Assembly: GCF_016811235.1 (NCBI RefSeq)
Contig: NZ_JAFBID010000009.1
Coordinates: forward strand, 1 to 64,000
Direction of reading: 5' to 3'
Source: Microvirga arabica
GTDB taxonomy: Bacteria > Pseudomonadota > Alphaproteobacteria > Rhizobiales > Beijerinckiaceae
DNA length: 64,000 nt
A program made the translations under genes and the position numbers. This document shows, piece after piece, positions 45,227 to 54,956 of the stretch. The notes beneath the pieces were generated by a model. That model searched no databases and was not told the origin of the DNA. It saw only the letters and a program-made list of their open reading frames with translations. Numbering within the stretch: the stretch's first letter is position 1; every line of letters begins with the position of its first letter.

Positions 45227-45750
45227 TGCTCCGCCTCCTGCTCCTCCGCCATGCCAAGTCCGGCTGGCCGCCCGGCATCCTCGATGTCGACCGTCCCCTC
45301 GCGCAGCGGGGTCAGGAGGCGGCCCTGGTCATGGGCAATTACCTGAAGCGGGAGCGGCTCGCGCCCGATCTCGCCATCGTCTCACCGGCGCGTCGCACGC
45401 AGGAGACCTGGGAACGGGTCCATCCGATCCTTGGGGAGATAGAGATGCGCCTAGACGGGCGGATCTACGAGGCGCCCGTTGGGCGGCTGCTGGAGATCGT
45501 GCGTGAGGTGGAGCCGGAGATCGGCACTCTTCTGCTCATCGGCCACAACCCCGGCTTCGAGGAACTGGCCAAGCTCCTCATCGGCGAGGGTGACATGGAC
45601 AGCATCCTGCGGCTCGGCCAAAAATACCCGTCCGCCGGGCTCGCCGTGATTGATTTCGAGCTGGAGAGCTGGGGCGATGTTGCGAAGAAAACCGGCCGGC
45701 TCGAACGCTTCGTGACGCCGAAATCCTTAGGAAACGGCGAGGACGATTAG
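45226..45750 (+). CDS. SixA-like histidine phosphatase family protein
   Basis: Phosphatase of 174 residues. The catalytic RHA motif is LLLRHAKSGWPPG (His9), with ARRTQETWERV and the second His in LLLIGHNPGFEELAKLL. SixA removes phosphate from histidine phosphotransfer domains; other relatives act on small molecules. No phosphorelay gene is next to it. Its start overlaps the moxR stop, and its end overlaps the convergent GNAT gene by 4 bases. Confidence 0.9.
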   Translation: MLRLLLLRHAKSGWPPGILDVDRPLAQRGQEAALVMGNYLKRERLAPDLAIVSPARRTQETWERVHPILGEIEMRLDGRIYEAPVGRLLEIVREVEPEIGTLLLIGHNPGFEELAKLLIGEGDMDSILRLGQKYPSAGLAVIDFELESWGDVAKKTGRLERFVTPKSLGNGEDD

Positions 45751-46268
45751 GCGCCTCCGGGCTGCGGCAGGTCGAGATAGAGCAGTTCCTCGTCGTAGAA
45801 CATGTCGCCGACCTTGAGGGCTTTGCGCTGGACTCCATAGGGCTTGAAGCCGAGCCCGTGATAGGTGCGCCGGGCGCCGTCATTCGCGAGCCCGACCGCC
45901 GCCTCCAGCATGATCACATGCCGGGACGCGTGGTCGATCACGCGCTGGACGAGCCGTTTGCCCACATGGTGCCCGCGCCAATCGGCCTTTACGTAGACGC
46001 CCCACAGAACCCCCTTATGGCGGGCCTTCACCCGGTCATAGACCGCAAAGCCCGCTACGCCGACGAGTGCCCGATCGGCGAAGGCCCCGAAGACCGCATT
46101 TGGGCTTGCGGAGAGGCGCGCTCGCATCGTCTCAAGCGGTATCGACGCATCTTCCTCATAGCTCGCGCCGAAGGCCTCGGGCGCAACCGTCAGCGCCTCA
46201 AGCCGCAGGCTGCGGAACGCTTCGGCGTCCGATGGGTCGAGAATGCGGATCAGGATGTCAGAAGCCAT
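45747..46268 (-). CDS. GNAT family N-acetyltransferase
   Basis: Acetyltransferase of 173 residues. The motif A segment is LWGVYVKADWRGHHVGKRLV (the R-x-x-H-V-G loop binds acetyl-CoA), followed by GLANDGARRTYHGLGFKPYG, the usual C-terminal strand-helix. The ATG at 46268 begins at the first strand (MASDILIRILDPSDAEAF); an ATG at 46325 would add an unlikely tail. The substrate is unknown. It converges with the phosphatase gene. Confidence 0.88.
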   Translation of the reverse strand: MASDILIRILDPSDAEAFRSLRLEALTVAPEAFGASYEEDASIPLETMRARLSASPNAVFGAFADRALVGVAGFAVYDRVKARHKGVLWGVYVKADWRGHHVGKRLVQRVIDHASRHVIMLEAAVGLANDGARRTYHGLGFKPYGVQRKALKVGDMFYDEELLYLDLPQPGGA

Positions 46269-46419
46269 GGATGCCTGCTGCCGGTGAGGGGCGTTATTCG
46301 TGGAATGCACGGTCCTTGCGGTCAAGATGGGGGCTTGAGGATGAACCTATCCGCCCCACCATCGTTTGGCCTGAAACCTTCCCGATTGTTTCCGGCCGAA
46401 GCGGGGGCTGATCCTCATC

Positions 46420-47496
46420 ATGGTGCCTCAGACCTTTTATGCGCTCGTCCTTACGGTTCGCGCGCTCCTGCCCGGCGAGTTTGGCGCCGGCGGCGATGCT
46501 GCGCTGCCGGAGCCCCAGGCTGTCGCGGCGCGATATGAGCCGACCAATCGCGAGGTCACCAATTGGCGCTCCGAGGCCATGGAGGCCCTGGAGCCAAAGC
46601 CGGTTGTGGCCATGGCCGCCCTGTTCAAGGCCGAGCGGCCCTTCGTGACCCGCTGCGTGAAGCTCAACAATTACTGGTGCATCAAAAGCGCTCGCTGGAA
46701 CGGAGAACTGGCCACCGATAGCGAGGGCCATGTGGGCTTCGCCACGGCCGATCACAGCGCCGATGCGGCCGCCACCCTGCTGCGGCGCTACTATCTGGAG
46801 TTCAACCGCAAATCCGCCCTCGACATCGTGCGCCGCTGGGCGCCGGCTGAGTGCAATGTGGCGACCGGCATCGGCGGCATGGCGATGCTGGCCGTGCGAG
46901 GAATCGGTGGCACGGTGCGGGCGCAATACCTCGCCTCCCGCAGCAAGAAGGGCGGGGCGGTCCGCTACACCGCAAAAGCCGGTCCGGGCGGCAAACCGGG
47001 CCGGGTCTCCATGGTGATCCCGATGGCGCCGAAGACCCCGCAATACCGGGTGCCGAGCATCGCGGCCGGCATGGGTGAGAAGCCGAAGCCTGCGAAGTCG
47101 TTGGAACCCTTGGTGGCTGCCCGACGCAAGCCGGTAAGGGAGCCGGCGACCACCGCGTCGGCCGCGCCGAAGCCGACTCCCAAGGTGCAGGTCGCCGCAG
47201 CCTGCCCCTCGGAGGAGCAGCGCCATCGCAATTATGCGGGCCGGATGGTTGAAGGCTTGGGCCTGGGTCCGAGCGACGACCTGAAGCTGTTCGCCGATGA
47301 CGGAACGCCTCTGCCCAACCTCACCCACGTGATGCTCGCCATGTCGGCCTTCGAGCTGGGGGCCCTGCGCGCAAGCCCCGACCTCGTGGAAGGGGCCATC
47401 GAGCGCGCGATCGCGAAAGTGCAGGAGAATGCCAAGGCGGCCGCGCAGAAGGCTGAGGTGTCCCAGGAGCAGCAGGCGGGAACTGTGGAGCGCTAG
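46420..47496 (+). CDS. Hypothetical protein with P5-like structural or lysozyme-like segment
   Basis: Protein of 358 residues with no clear match. Residues 83-143 contain NNYWCIKSARWNGE, GFATADHSADAAATLLRRYY and the end LDIVRRWAPAEC, which resemble the NN-x-I-x-W-x-G...RWAP pattern of phage structural protein P5 and related glycosidase-like proteins. The middle (230-290) is Pro/Ala/Lys-rich and disordered, and the last 75 residues are helical. A short N-terminal hydrophobic stretch is weak as a signal peptide. It precedes ycjX-ycjF. No function can be given. Confidence 0.78.
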   Translation: MVPQTFYALVLTVRALLPGEFGAGGDAALPEPQAVAARYEPTNREVTNWRSEAMEALEPKPVVAMAALFKAERPFVTRCVKLNNYWCIKSARWNGELATDSEGHVGFATADHSADAAATLLRRYYLEFNRKSALDIVRRWAPAECNVATGIGGMAMLAVRGIGGTVRAQYLASRSKKGGAVRYTAKAGPGGKPGRVSMVIPMAPKTPQYRVPSIAAGMGEKPKPAKSLEPLVAARRKPVREPATTASAAPKPTPKVQVAAACPSEEQRHRNYAGRMVEGLGLGPSDDLKLFADDGTPLPNLTHVMLAMSAFELGALRASPDLVEGAIERAIAKVQENAKAAAQKAEVSQEQQAGTVER

Positions 47497-47564
47497 AGCG
47501 CCTTGCAGGTTAGGATTTCAAGCCCCACCTACGAGCTTGGCTTGGGAGTATTAGGTTCATTTTC

Positions 47565-49013
47565 GTGTCTGTTATTACCGATCTCGCCTCCCGCGCCGGG
47601 TCTGCTGCGCAATCGCTCTGGGAGGCTTCCGGCCAGCTGGTCCAGCCGTCCCTCCGCCTCGGCGTCACCGGGCTCGCCCGCTCCGGCAAGACCGTATTCA
47701 CCACGGCTCTCGTGCATCATCTGACCCGCGGCACGAATCTGCCGGCCTTCCGGGCCTCCGCCGAGGGGCGGATCCGGCGGGCGCAGCTAGCGCATCAGCC
47801 CGACGACGCGGTGCCGCGCTTTCCTTACGAGGAGCATATGGCGGCGCTCACCGAGAGCCGCCGCTGGCCGCAATCCACGAACCGGATCAGCGAGCTGCGG
47901 GTGGATGTGGAATACGAGCGGAAAGGCGGCTGGCGCACGGGTCCGGCGTCGCTTGCTCTCGACATCGTGGACTACCCGGGCGAATGGCTTCTCGACTTGG
48001 CGCTCCTCGATGCAGGCTATGCGGAATGGTCCCGCCAAACCATCGAGGCGAGCCGCAAGCGCGACCGACTGCCGGTGGCGGGCCGCTGGCACGAGACGTT
48101 GAAGGCTCTGGATCCGGCTGGCGCTTCCGACGAAATGCTCGCCTCAAGGGCGAGCGAGGCCTTCAAGGATTACCTCACGGCCCTGCGTGCGGGTTCGGAG
48201 GCGGTGGCCACGACACCGCCGGGGCGGTTCCTCATGCCGGGCGATCTCGCCGGTTCTCCGGCGCTCACCTTCGCGCCACTCGATCTGCCTGAAGGACAGC
48301 CTATCCCGGCGGGGAGCTTTGCGGCTCTCATGGAACGGCGTTTCGAGGCTTACAAGACTCATGTGGTCCGGCCATTCTTCCGCGATCATTTCCAGCGCAT
48401 CGACCGCCAGATTGTGCTGGTGGACGTGCTCGCCGCCATCGACGCGGGGCCTGTGGCGCTTGCCGAGCTGGAGGAGGCGCTGGACCAGGTGCTCATGGCC
48501 TTCCGGACCGGTCGCAACACGCTCCTGTCGCGCCTGTTCTCGCCCCGGGCCGACCGGGTCCTGTTCGCGGCCACCAAGGCCGACCACATCCATCACACGG
48601 ATCACGACCGCCTAGACGCCATCCTGCGCCTGCTCGTGAACCGAGCCTCGCGCCGCACCGAGGCCGCCGGTGCGCGGGTGGGCACCGTGGCGCTCGCCTC
48701 CGTGCGCGCCACCCGGGAGACCACCATCCGCGAGGGGCGTGAGGCCCTGCGGGCCGTTGCCGGGGTTCCGGAGGCAGGCGAGCGGGTCGGCGACGACATC
48801 TTCGACGGCGAGGCGGAGGCCGCAATCTTTCCGGGCGAGCTGCCCGGGAGCGCCGAGGCGGTGTTTCAGGGGGCGGTGCCGCCCGGCTCGTTCCGGTTCC
48901 CGCGCTTCCGGCCGCCGAAGCTGCCCGTCGATGCGGCGGGCCGCATGGCCAAGATGCCCCACATCCGCCTCGACCGGGCCCTTGAATTCCTCCTGGGGGA
49001 CCGCTTCACATGA
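47565..49013 (+). CDS. ycjX: YcjX family P-loop protein
   Basis: Protein of 482 residues in the YcjX/DUF463 family of predicted GTPases or ATPases. Walker A is GLARSGKTVF near residue 40, and the family segments LDIVDYPGEWLLDLALL and TKADHIHHTDHDRLDAIL are present. The role is unknown in most bacteria; some link it with stress or phage-shock genes. It starts with GTG at 47565. Its stop overlaps the ycjF start as ATGA, so the two are coupled. Confidence 0.92.
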   Translation: MSVITDLASRAGSAAQSLWEASGQLVQPSLRLGVTGLARSGKTVFTTALVHHLTRGTNLPAFRASAEGRIRRAQLAHQPDDAVPRFPYEEHMAALTESRRWPQSTNRISELRVDVEYERKGGWRTGPASLALDIVDYPGEWLLDLALLDAGYAEWSRQTIEASRKRDRLPVAGRWHETLKALDPAGASDEMLASRASEAFKDYLTALRAGSEAVATTPPGRFLMPGDLAGSPALTFAPLDLPEGQPIPAGSFAALMERRFEAYKTHVVRPFFRDHFQRIDRQIVLVDVLAAIDAGPVALAELEEALDQVLMAFRTGRNTLLSRLFSPRADRVLFAATKADHIHHTDHDRLDAILRLLVNRASRRTEAAGARVGTVALASVRATRETTIREGREALRAVAGVPEAGERVGDDIFDGEAEAAIFPGELPGSAEAVFQGAVPPGSFRFPRFRPPKLPVDAAGRMAKMPHIRLDRALEFLLGDRFT

Positions 49014-49996
49014 GCCGCCAACCTCGCGCCTATCGCCTCGACGATCCCAACATCACCGCCGGCGCCGTGCAGGTGACGGAGGAGCCCTTCGATGCCATCG
49101 AGGCCGCCGACGGCGTCGTGGTGCCGATGGGGTCAAAGCGCCGGGCACCTTGGCTCGGCATCCTGCTGTCCGCGCTGTCGGGGCTGCTTCTCCTTGGCTT
49201 AGGTCTCGCGGTCGAGAACCTGATCGTCGATCTCTACCGTGTCGCGCCCTGGCTGGGCTGGGTCGCGCTGGCACTCACTGTGCTGGCCGTTTTAGCCTTC
49301 CTGGCCATCATCGGCCGGGAGGTTTCGGGGATCTGGCGAGAGCAGAAGATCGAGAGCCTGCGCGAGGCTGCGGTCGATGCGCTCGCTGTCAAGGACCACA
49401 AGGCCGCCAAGGGCATCGTGCAGGATCTCATAGCACTCTACGGCGGCCGGACCGCGGCCGCGCAGGGCAGCGCCAGACTTAAGGGCCTCACCGATGAGAT
49501 CATCGACGCTGACGACCGCCTCGCCATCGCCGAGCGCGAACTGCTCGCCCCCCTCGATAGGCAGGCGAAGCGCGCGATCGCTGGGGCGGCCAAGCAGGTT
49601 TCGCTCGTCACGGCCGTGAGCCCCCGGGCCATCATCGATGTGGCGTTCGTGATCTTCGCGGCGGTGCGGCTCCTGCGGACTCTGGCCCGGATCTATGGCG
49701 GCAGGCCCGGCTTCTTCGGCTTCCTGCGGCTCGCCAAGGCTGCGTTCAACCACCTTGCGGTCACAGGAGGCGTAGCGGTTGGCGACAGCCTCATGCAGCA
49801 GGTGCTGGGACTGGGGCTCGCGGCCCGCATCTCGGCCAAGCTTGGCGAGGGGGTGCTGAACGGGCTCATGACCGCACGGTTCGGCCTGGCCGCCCTGTCG
49901 GTCTGCCGGCCGCTCCCCTTCATCCGCGAGGAGGCGCCCAAGATCGGCGATGTCGCAGGAGAACTCATCAGCCGGGCGGAGGCAGCCGCCTCCTAA
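49010..49996 (+). CDS. ycjF: YcjF family membrane protein (TIGR01620)
   Basis: Inner-membrane protein of 328 residues. Two helices near 50-110 (LGILLSALSGLLLLGLGLAV and a second) are followed by REVSGIWREQKIESLREAAV, a helical domain, and a C-terminal hydrophobic part (FGFLRLAKAAFNHLAVTGGV). It always travels with YcjX and probably anchors it. The function is unknown. Confidence 0.92.
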   Translation: MSRQPRAYRLDDPNITAGAVQVTEEPFDAIEAADGVVVPMGSKRRAPWLGILLSALSGLLLLGLGLAVENLIVDLYRVAPWLGWVALALTVLAVLAFLAIIGREVSGIWREQKIESLREAAVDALAVKDHKAAKGIVQDLIALYGGRTAAAQGSARLKGLTDEIIDADDRLAIAERELLAPLDRQAKRAIAGAAKQVSLVTAVSPRAIIDVAFVIFAAVRLLRTLARIYGGRPGFFGFLRLAKAAFNHLAVTGGVAVGDSLMQQVLGLGLAARISAKLGEGVLNGLMTARFGLAALSVCRPLPFIREEAPKIGDVAGELISRAEAAAS

Positions 49997-50147
49997 TGGT
50001 GCGACATGTCGTTCGGCGTGAGCTTAACCAAGGCTCATAAGGGGTGCCGAGGCCAATTAGACAAATCGATGACGCTTAATCTCGTTGTCGCGGTCCCTCC
50101 TTACCTATATAGGGGCGCCACGGTTCATCGGGGAAGAACGGCTGAAC

Positions 50148-50567
50148 ATGACAGATAGCGTGATTGATGAAGGCTACCGTCCGACAGAAGACGAGCCTTT
50201 CATGAATGAGCGGCAGAGGGAGTATTTCAGGCGCAAGCTGATCCGCTGGAAGCACGACATCCTCAAAGAGGCTCAGGAAACCCTCGCGACGCTGCAGAGC
50301 GAGAACGAGAATCATCCTGACCTTGCGGATCGCGCCTCATCGGAAACGGACCGCGCCATCGAGCTTCGCGCCAGGGACCGTCAGCGCAAGCTGATCGCCA
50401 AGATCGATGCCGCGCTCGCGCGGATCGAGGACGGCTCTTACGGCTATTGCGAGGAGACGGGCGACCCGATCTCCCTCAAGCGCCTTGAGGCCCGCCCCAT
50501 CGCGACGCTCTCCCTCGAAGCGCAGGAGCGCCACGAGCGCAACGAGCGGGTCTACCGGGACGACTGA
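50148..50567 (+). CDS. dksA: RNA polymerase-binding protein DksA
   Basis: Transcription factor of 139 residues that binds the RNA polymerase secondary channel and acts with ppGpp. The coiled coil is REYFRRKLIRWKHDILKEAQ onward, and the end is LEARPIATLSLEAQERHERN. The zinc finger is mostly lost: the family C-x2-C...C-x2-C is reduced to one Cys (YGYCEETGDP), as is usual in alphaproteobacteria. The ATG at 50148 is chosen over an upstream in-frame start at 50085 because the protein starts there in relatives. A strong terminator follows. Confidence 0.95.
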   Translation: MTDSVIDEGYRPTEDEPFMNERQREYFRRKLIRWKHDILKEAQETLATLQSENENHPDLADRASSETDRAIELRARDRQRKLIAKIDAALARIEDGSYGYCEETGDPISLKRLEARPIATLSLEAQERHERNERVYRDD

Positions 50568-50590
50568 TCCGGTCCTGCTATAGATATGGA

Positions 50591-50618
50591 AAAGGGCTCC
50601 GCATGCGGAGCCCTTTTT
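50591..50618 (+). terminator. Rho-independent terminator after dksA
   Basis: GGGCTCCGC (50594-50602) pairs with GCGGAGCCC (50605-50613), with A-T pairs extending the base, followed by TTTTT. It lies 24 bases past the dksA stop. Confidence 0.9.
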
Positions 50619-50643
50619 CTTTGGCCTTCAGGGCAGGGGCCCT

Positions 50644-50757
50644 AGAGCATCGTGCGGAAAAGTGGATCCGGTTTTCCGGTCACACGATGCTCTCATCCAA
50701 TAAGAAAGCATTGGATTGGTCCCAAAAGTGCAAGTCCACTTTTGGGTCCGATGCTCA
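50644..50757. repeat. Composite palindromic repeat element
   Basis: Perfect 11-base arms AGAGCATCGTG (50644-50654) and CACGATGCTCT (50683-50693) surround a GGAAAA...TTTTCC core with AAGTGGATCCGG. Two more small hairpins follow: CCAAT...ATTGG, then CCCAAAAGTG...CCACTTTTGGG. It ends in CGATGCTC. The first part is the same type as 7731-7777. It fills the gap between the dksA terminator and the FliO-like gene. Confidence 0.75.
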
Positions 50758-50761
50758 TGCC

Positions 50762-52027
50762 TCAACCCTTCTTGCTCGGGTCGAGCGGGCGTCCCAGCAG
50801 GCGGGCGAACTCTGCTTCGATATCCTCGACCGAGAACGGGTCGGCGGCTTTCTGCTGGGCCGAGGCGGGTTCCTTGGCCTGAGGCGGAAGGGGAGCCGAT
50901 GCAGGCACAGGCGGAGCTGGCTGGACTGGCGGAGCGGTCCGGACCGGCTCGACGGGCGGTGCAGATGGGACCGGGGAGGGAGCTTCGGGCTCTTCGGCGA
51001 GATCCTCTTCCTCCACAGGTTCGTCATAGGACGCGACGATCTCCTCCTCGTCGGCCGGGGCCGGCTCGAGAGGGGCGTCCTCCTCATCGCTGATGTCCTC
51101 GTACACGGCTGGGGATGTCCCGCTGACCGGGGCCGACGGAGCAATCACGGGCGGAGGAGCAACCGGGCTTGCCGGGCGCTTCAGGGCTTCTTCCAGCTGC
51201 TTGGCCATATCCGAGAGAAGGTTGGCGTCGGGAGTGGGCCGCTCGCTCGCTGCCGGCTCGGGCGGCCGGACGGGCTCAGGCGGCTGCACGATTGGGGCCG
51301 GCGGCACGGGAGTGGCCCGTGACTGGAACGGCGGCGGTGTGAACTGGGCGCGCGGCTCGGGGCGCTCTGCCGGGGGAGGTGGGGGCGGAGCAGGAGGCGT
51401 GTTCTGGAATGCCGGGGTCCTCGCCTCGGCGCGCAGCCCCTGGATGGCGGGAGGCGCAGAGATCGCGACGGCATCAGGCTTCAGGACCGGTTCGGGATGG
51501 GCCGGAACCGGCGCGCTGACGGTTGCCACCGGGGAGAGTTCCTCGTCCATATCGGATTCCTCCGACGGACGGCGCACGAAGGCCCCGAGCTGGGCGGCGA
51601 GCTGGCTCTCGATGGAGGGCCGGCCATTGGACTCGACCTGGGGCGCGCGAGGCGCTTGATGATCCAGCGAGGGCTCGAAGCGCTCCGCACCCATGTCGGC
51701 CGGAGGAGCGGGAATGCGCGCGCCGGCAACGCGGACGATGTTGGTCTCGATCACCACGTCGTTGGGGCCGCCGATGAGGAGGAGATGCTCGACATTGTCC
51801 CGGCGGAGCAGGAGAAGCTGCCGCTGGCGGTCGAGATCATACACGTCCACAATGCCCAATCGCGGCTGGCGGCTGCGGCCGCCGCGGTCGCTGCCCGGCA
51901 TGATCAGGCGCCCGCCCCAGACCTTGCGCAACACGAGCCCTAGGAGCACGAGCAGGATCAGAATGATCGCGAAGGCGATTGCAAATTGAACTGCCCGCGG
52001 TGCTTCGAGACCGAAAAGAGATGACAC
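50762..52027 (-). CDS. FliO-like membrane protein with long Pro-rich tail
   Basis: Protein of 421 residues. The N-terminal helix is AVQFAIAFAIILILLVLLGLVLRKVW. Next comes a FliO-like domain (RLGIVDVYDLDRQRQLLLLR, DNVEHLLLIGGPNDVVIETN). Residues 110 to 390 are Pro/Ala/Glu-rich and disordered, ending in a short helix (DPFSVEDIEAEFARLLGRP). FliO helps assemble the flagellar export gate, but no flagellar genes are near. A CtrA box lies 85-100 bases upstream. The FliO role is a reasoned guess. Confidence 0.8.
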   Translation of the reverse strand: MSSLFGLEAPRAVQFAIAFAIILILLVLLGLVLRKVWGGRLIMPGSDRGGRSRQPRLGIVDVYDLDRQRQLLLLRRDNVEHLLLIGGPNDVVIETNIVRVAGARIPAPPADMGAERFEPSLDHQAPRAPQVESNGRPSIESQLAAQLGAFVRRPSEESDMDEELSPVATVSAPVPAHPEPVLKPDAVAISAPPAIQGLRAEARTPAFQNTPPAPPPPPPAERPEPRAQFTPPPFQSRATPVPPAPIVQPPEPVRPPEPAASERPTPDANLLSDMAKQLEEALKRPASPVAPPPVIAPSAPVSGTSPAVYEDISDEEDAPLEPAPADEEEIVASYDEPVEEEDLAEEPEAPSPVPSAPPVEPVRTAPPVQPAPPVPASAPLPPQAKEPASAQQKAADPFSVEDIEAEFARLLGRPLDPSKKG

Positions 52028-52415
52028 GATGAACTCTCAAACGTTGACTGACCTTCGCAGGCCACTTCTGTGTTGGTTGTACCACATTGACCGCCAAAGC
52101 CACCGGCAAGGTTAACAGATGGTTAACGCAAGCCCGGCATCTGCATCGGGCCGAGAACACAGGACAGGCTCTCTGTGATCCGTCCAAGATGGTGCTGACT
52201 GCCGTTACATCAAGGAAAATAAGGATTTCCTGTGACGGTCCTCACCGATGAGGCCCATACCATCCGCACCGGCCCTTGCATCCGTTCGTGCTGCCGCCTT
52301 AGAGGTCGATCAATAAATACCGTGTAATATGATCGGAAAAGATCGAGCGGTTGGCCGCAACCCTGCAGCCGGTGCCGCGAGGCACATCCGCCTCCGTTGA
52401 GGATGTAGACATTCC
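52028..52415. other. Intergenic region between the FliO-like gene and cckA
   Basis: A 388-base divergent gap with one exact CtrA box at 52112-52127. I find no small gene, hairpin terminator or repeat in it. It should hold the promoters of both genes. Confidence 0.6.
52112..52127. promoter_or_regulatory. CtrA box TTAA-N7-TTAAC
   Basis: TTAA (52112-52115), seven bases CAGATGG, then TTAAC (52123-52127) match the CtrA consensus exactly. It lies 85-100 bases upstream of the FliO-like start and about 290 bases upstream of cckA. The distance fits the FliO-like gene better. Confidence 0.65.
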
Positions 52416-54947
52416 ATGGCTTACGAAGGCGATACGCCAAAGGGTTCGGCCATCGACCGCTCCGACCGCCACGGCCATATCGGATGGGTGCTGCTCCTGG
52501 CCGGCCTTCTTGTCGGCGCGACCCTGAGCCTGCGCTTCCTCGGCATCGAGCAGGCGCAGCCCCTGGTCCTCGCGCTTCTGGCGTTCTTCGCCATGGCGGG
52601 CGTATTCTTCCTCTTTGCGATGGCGATCGGCGTCGTTCAGTTCTCCGGTCAGACGGCTCGCAACGATATCACCAAGCTGATGGCCGACACGTCTGGCGAC
52701 GGGCTCGTAGTGGTCGAGGATGACGGGCGCATCACCTATGCCAACGAGACCTATCTTGCCTTCGCCGGATTGCAGGGCGGCGAGGTCATCCCCGTCGAGC
52801 GCCTGTTCATCGGCGCGCCCGAAGTGTCGGAGGCCATCTACCGGCTCGCGCAGGCAGCGCGCGAGCATCGCACGGGCACGGAGGAGATCCGCCTGTCGCC
52901 ATCGCTCAATGGAGCGCGGGAATTCGGCTGGTACCGGGTACGCGTGCGGCCCGTGCCGCGGCCGAAGGGACGGCAGGCGGCACTCTGGGCGATTTCCGAA
53001 GTCACCCATGAACGCGAGCGCCAGGAGAATGTCTTCCAGGAGCTGCAGCACGCCATCGACTATCTCGATCATGCCCCTGCGGGCTTCCTGTCCGTCGATC
53101 CCGGCGGCTCCATCGTCTATCTGAACGCCACGCTGGCGTCCTGGCTCGACTATGATCTCGCGCAGGTCGGCTCCGGCGGCCTGAAGCTGGCCGACATCGT
53201 GCCGGGCGACGTGGCGTCGATGATGACGTCGTTTTCCGGCGAGCCGGGCAGCGTGCGCACTGAGACCTTCGATTTCGACCTGCGCCGGCGCAACGGCCAG
53301 TTCCTCCCGGTGCGCCTCTATCACCGCATCGCCTTCGGCCAGGATGGCCGCATGGGTGCATCGCGCACGCTCGTTCTCAACCGCTCGGCCGGAGGCGAGG
53401 TCGACGAGGGGCAGCGCGCGGCGGAAGTGCGCTTCGCACGCTTCTTCAACAACACGCCGATCGCCATCGCGACCGTCGACCGTGCAGGCCGCATCGTCCA
53501 TGCCAATGCGCCGTTCTCCAGGCTCTTCGGCGCGCTGCCGCGCACGGGCGAGAACGGGACGGACGGGCCGTCGATTCCCGATGCCTTCCGCGAGCGCGAC
53601 TCCATCGAGGCAGCCCTCAAGGCGGCAGCCGAGAACAAGGGCGACATCCCACCCCTCGAGCTGCAGACGGTGGCCGAGGGCGGCGGCTCGGTTCGGGTGT
53701 GGGTCACGCCCGTGGGCGACACCGGTGCGGACGGGGAGACGGCGATCCTCTACGCCCTCGACACCACCGATTTCCGTAAAGTGGAGGAGCAGCTCGCCCA
53801 GGCCCAGAAGATGAACGCGGTGGGACAGCTCGCCGGCGGCGTGGCGCACGATTTCAACAACGTGCTGCAGGCCATCATCGGCTACAGCGACCTGCTGCTC
53901 GCCAACCATCGGCCCACCGATCCGTCCTTCCAGGACATCATGCAGATCAAGCAGAACGCGAACCGGGCCGCGGGCCTCGTGCGCCAGCTGCTCGCCTTCT
54001 CCCGCCGGCAGACCCTGCGGCCGGAGGTGCTGAACCTCAACGACCAGCTCTACGACCTCTCCATGCTGCTCAAGCGCCTCCTCGGCGAGCGCGTGGCGCT
54101 GGATCTCAATCACGGGCGCGACCTCTGGTTCGTGAAGGCGGACGTGAACCAGTTCGAGCAGGTGGTGGTGAATCTTGCGGTGAATGCCCGCGATGCGATG
54201 CCGGGCGGCGGCAAGCTCGCGATTCGGACCGCGAACGTCACGGCAGCCGAGGCGGAGCGGCTCAATGTGAGCGCCATGCCGCCGGCCGACTACGTGATGG
54301 TCGAAGTCTCCGATACCGGCTCCGGCATGACGCCGGAGATCATCGAGAAGATCTTCGAGCCGTTCTTCACCACCAAGGAGGTGGGCAAGGGCACGGGCCT
54401 GGGCCTGTCCACCGTGTTCGGCATCGTCAAGCAGTCCGGCGGCTATATCGACGTGGACTCGACCCCGGGCCAGGGCACGACCTTCCGCATCTACCTGCCG
54501 CGGCACATTCCGGCCATGCAGGAAACGGTCGAGGAGGTGAAGCCCGAGGTCGCCAAGAAGCCGGTCGCCGACATGACAGGGCAGGGCACGATCCTGCTTG
54601 TGGAGGACGAGGACCCGGTGCGCGCCGTGAATGCCCGCGCGCTCTCCGCCCGCGGCTATACCGTGCTCGAGGCGGCCTCCGGCATCGAGGCCATGGAGAT
54701 CATCGAGCAGCGCGGCGCGCCGGTCGATCTCGTAGTCTCCGACGTGGTGATGCCCGAAATGGACGGACCGACCCTGCTGGGCGAACTGCGCAAGCTCTAC
54801 CCGGATCTCAAGGTGATCTTCGTCTCCGGCTATGCCGAAGAGGCCTTCCGCAAGAACCTGCCTGAGGGAGAGGAGTTCAACTTCCTGCCCAAGCCCTTCA
54901 GCCTGCGCCAGCTGGTTGAGACCGTGAAGCAGGTGATCGACCGATAA
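52416..54947 (+). CDS. cckA: Cell-cycle hybrid histidine kinase CckA
   Basis: Inner-membrane hybrid kinase of 843 residues that starts the CckA-ChpT-CtrA phosphorelay. Two helices lie at about 20-75. PAS-like domains follow (residues 95-430). The kinase core has His478 in [17 protein letters not shown], the N-box [16 protein letters not shown] and the G boxes in [20 protein letters not shown] and [18 protein letters not shown]. The C-terminal receiver domain has the phosphoacceptor Asp776 ([12 protein letters not shown]). It is full length. CtrA boxes lie on both sides of the gene. recA follows. Confidence 0.96.
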   Translation: MAYEGDTPKGSAIDRSDRHGHIGWVLLLAGLLVGATLSLRFLGIEQAQPLVLALLAFFAMAGVFFLFAMAIGVVQFSGQTARNDITKLMADTSGDGLVVVEDDGRITYANETYLAFAGLQGGEVIPVERLFIGAPEVSEAIYRLAQAAREHRTGTEEIRLSPSLNGAREFGWYRVRVRPVPRPKGRQAALWAISEVTHERERQENVFQELQHAIDYLDHAPAGFLSVDPGGSIVYLNATLASWLDYDLAQVGSGGLKLADIVPGDVASMMTSFSGEPGSVRTETFDFDLRRRNGQFLPVRLYHRIAFGQDGRMGASRTLVLNRSAGGEVDEGQRAAEVRFARFFNNTPIAIATVDRAGRIVHANAPFSRLFGALPRTGENGTDGPSIPDAFRERDSIEAALKAAAENKGDIPPLELQTVAEGGGSVRVWVTPVGDTGADGETAILYALDTTDFRKVEEQLAQAQKMNAVGQLAGGVAHDFNNVLQAIIGYSDLLLANHRPTDPSFQDIMQIKQNANRAAGLVRQLLAFSRRQTLRPEVLNLNDQLYDLSMLLKRLLGERVALDLNHGRDLWFVKADVNQFEQVVVNLAVNARDAMPGGGKLAIRTANVTAAEAERLNVSAMPPADYVMVEVSDTGSGMTPEIIEKIFEPFFTTKEVGKGTGLGLSTVFGIVKQSGGYIDVDSTPGQGTTFRIYLPRHIPAMQETVEEVKPEVAKKPVADMTGQGTILLVEDEDPVRAVNARALSARGYTVLEAASGIEAMEIIEQRGAPVDLVVSDVVMPEMDGPTLLGELRKLYPDLKVIFVSGYAEEAFRKNLPEGEEFNFLPKPFSLRQLVETVKQVIDR

Positions 54948-54956
54948 GTCCTTGAA

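Noticed and set aside
52299..54506. A 735-residue open frame opposite cckA
   Set aside because: cckA carries all kinase motifs, and the antisense frame has none.
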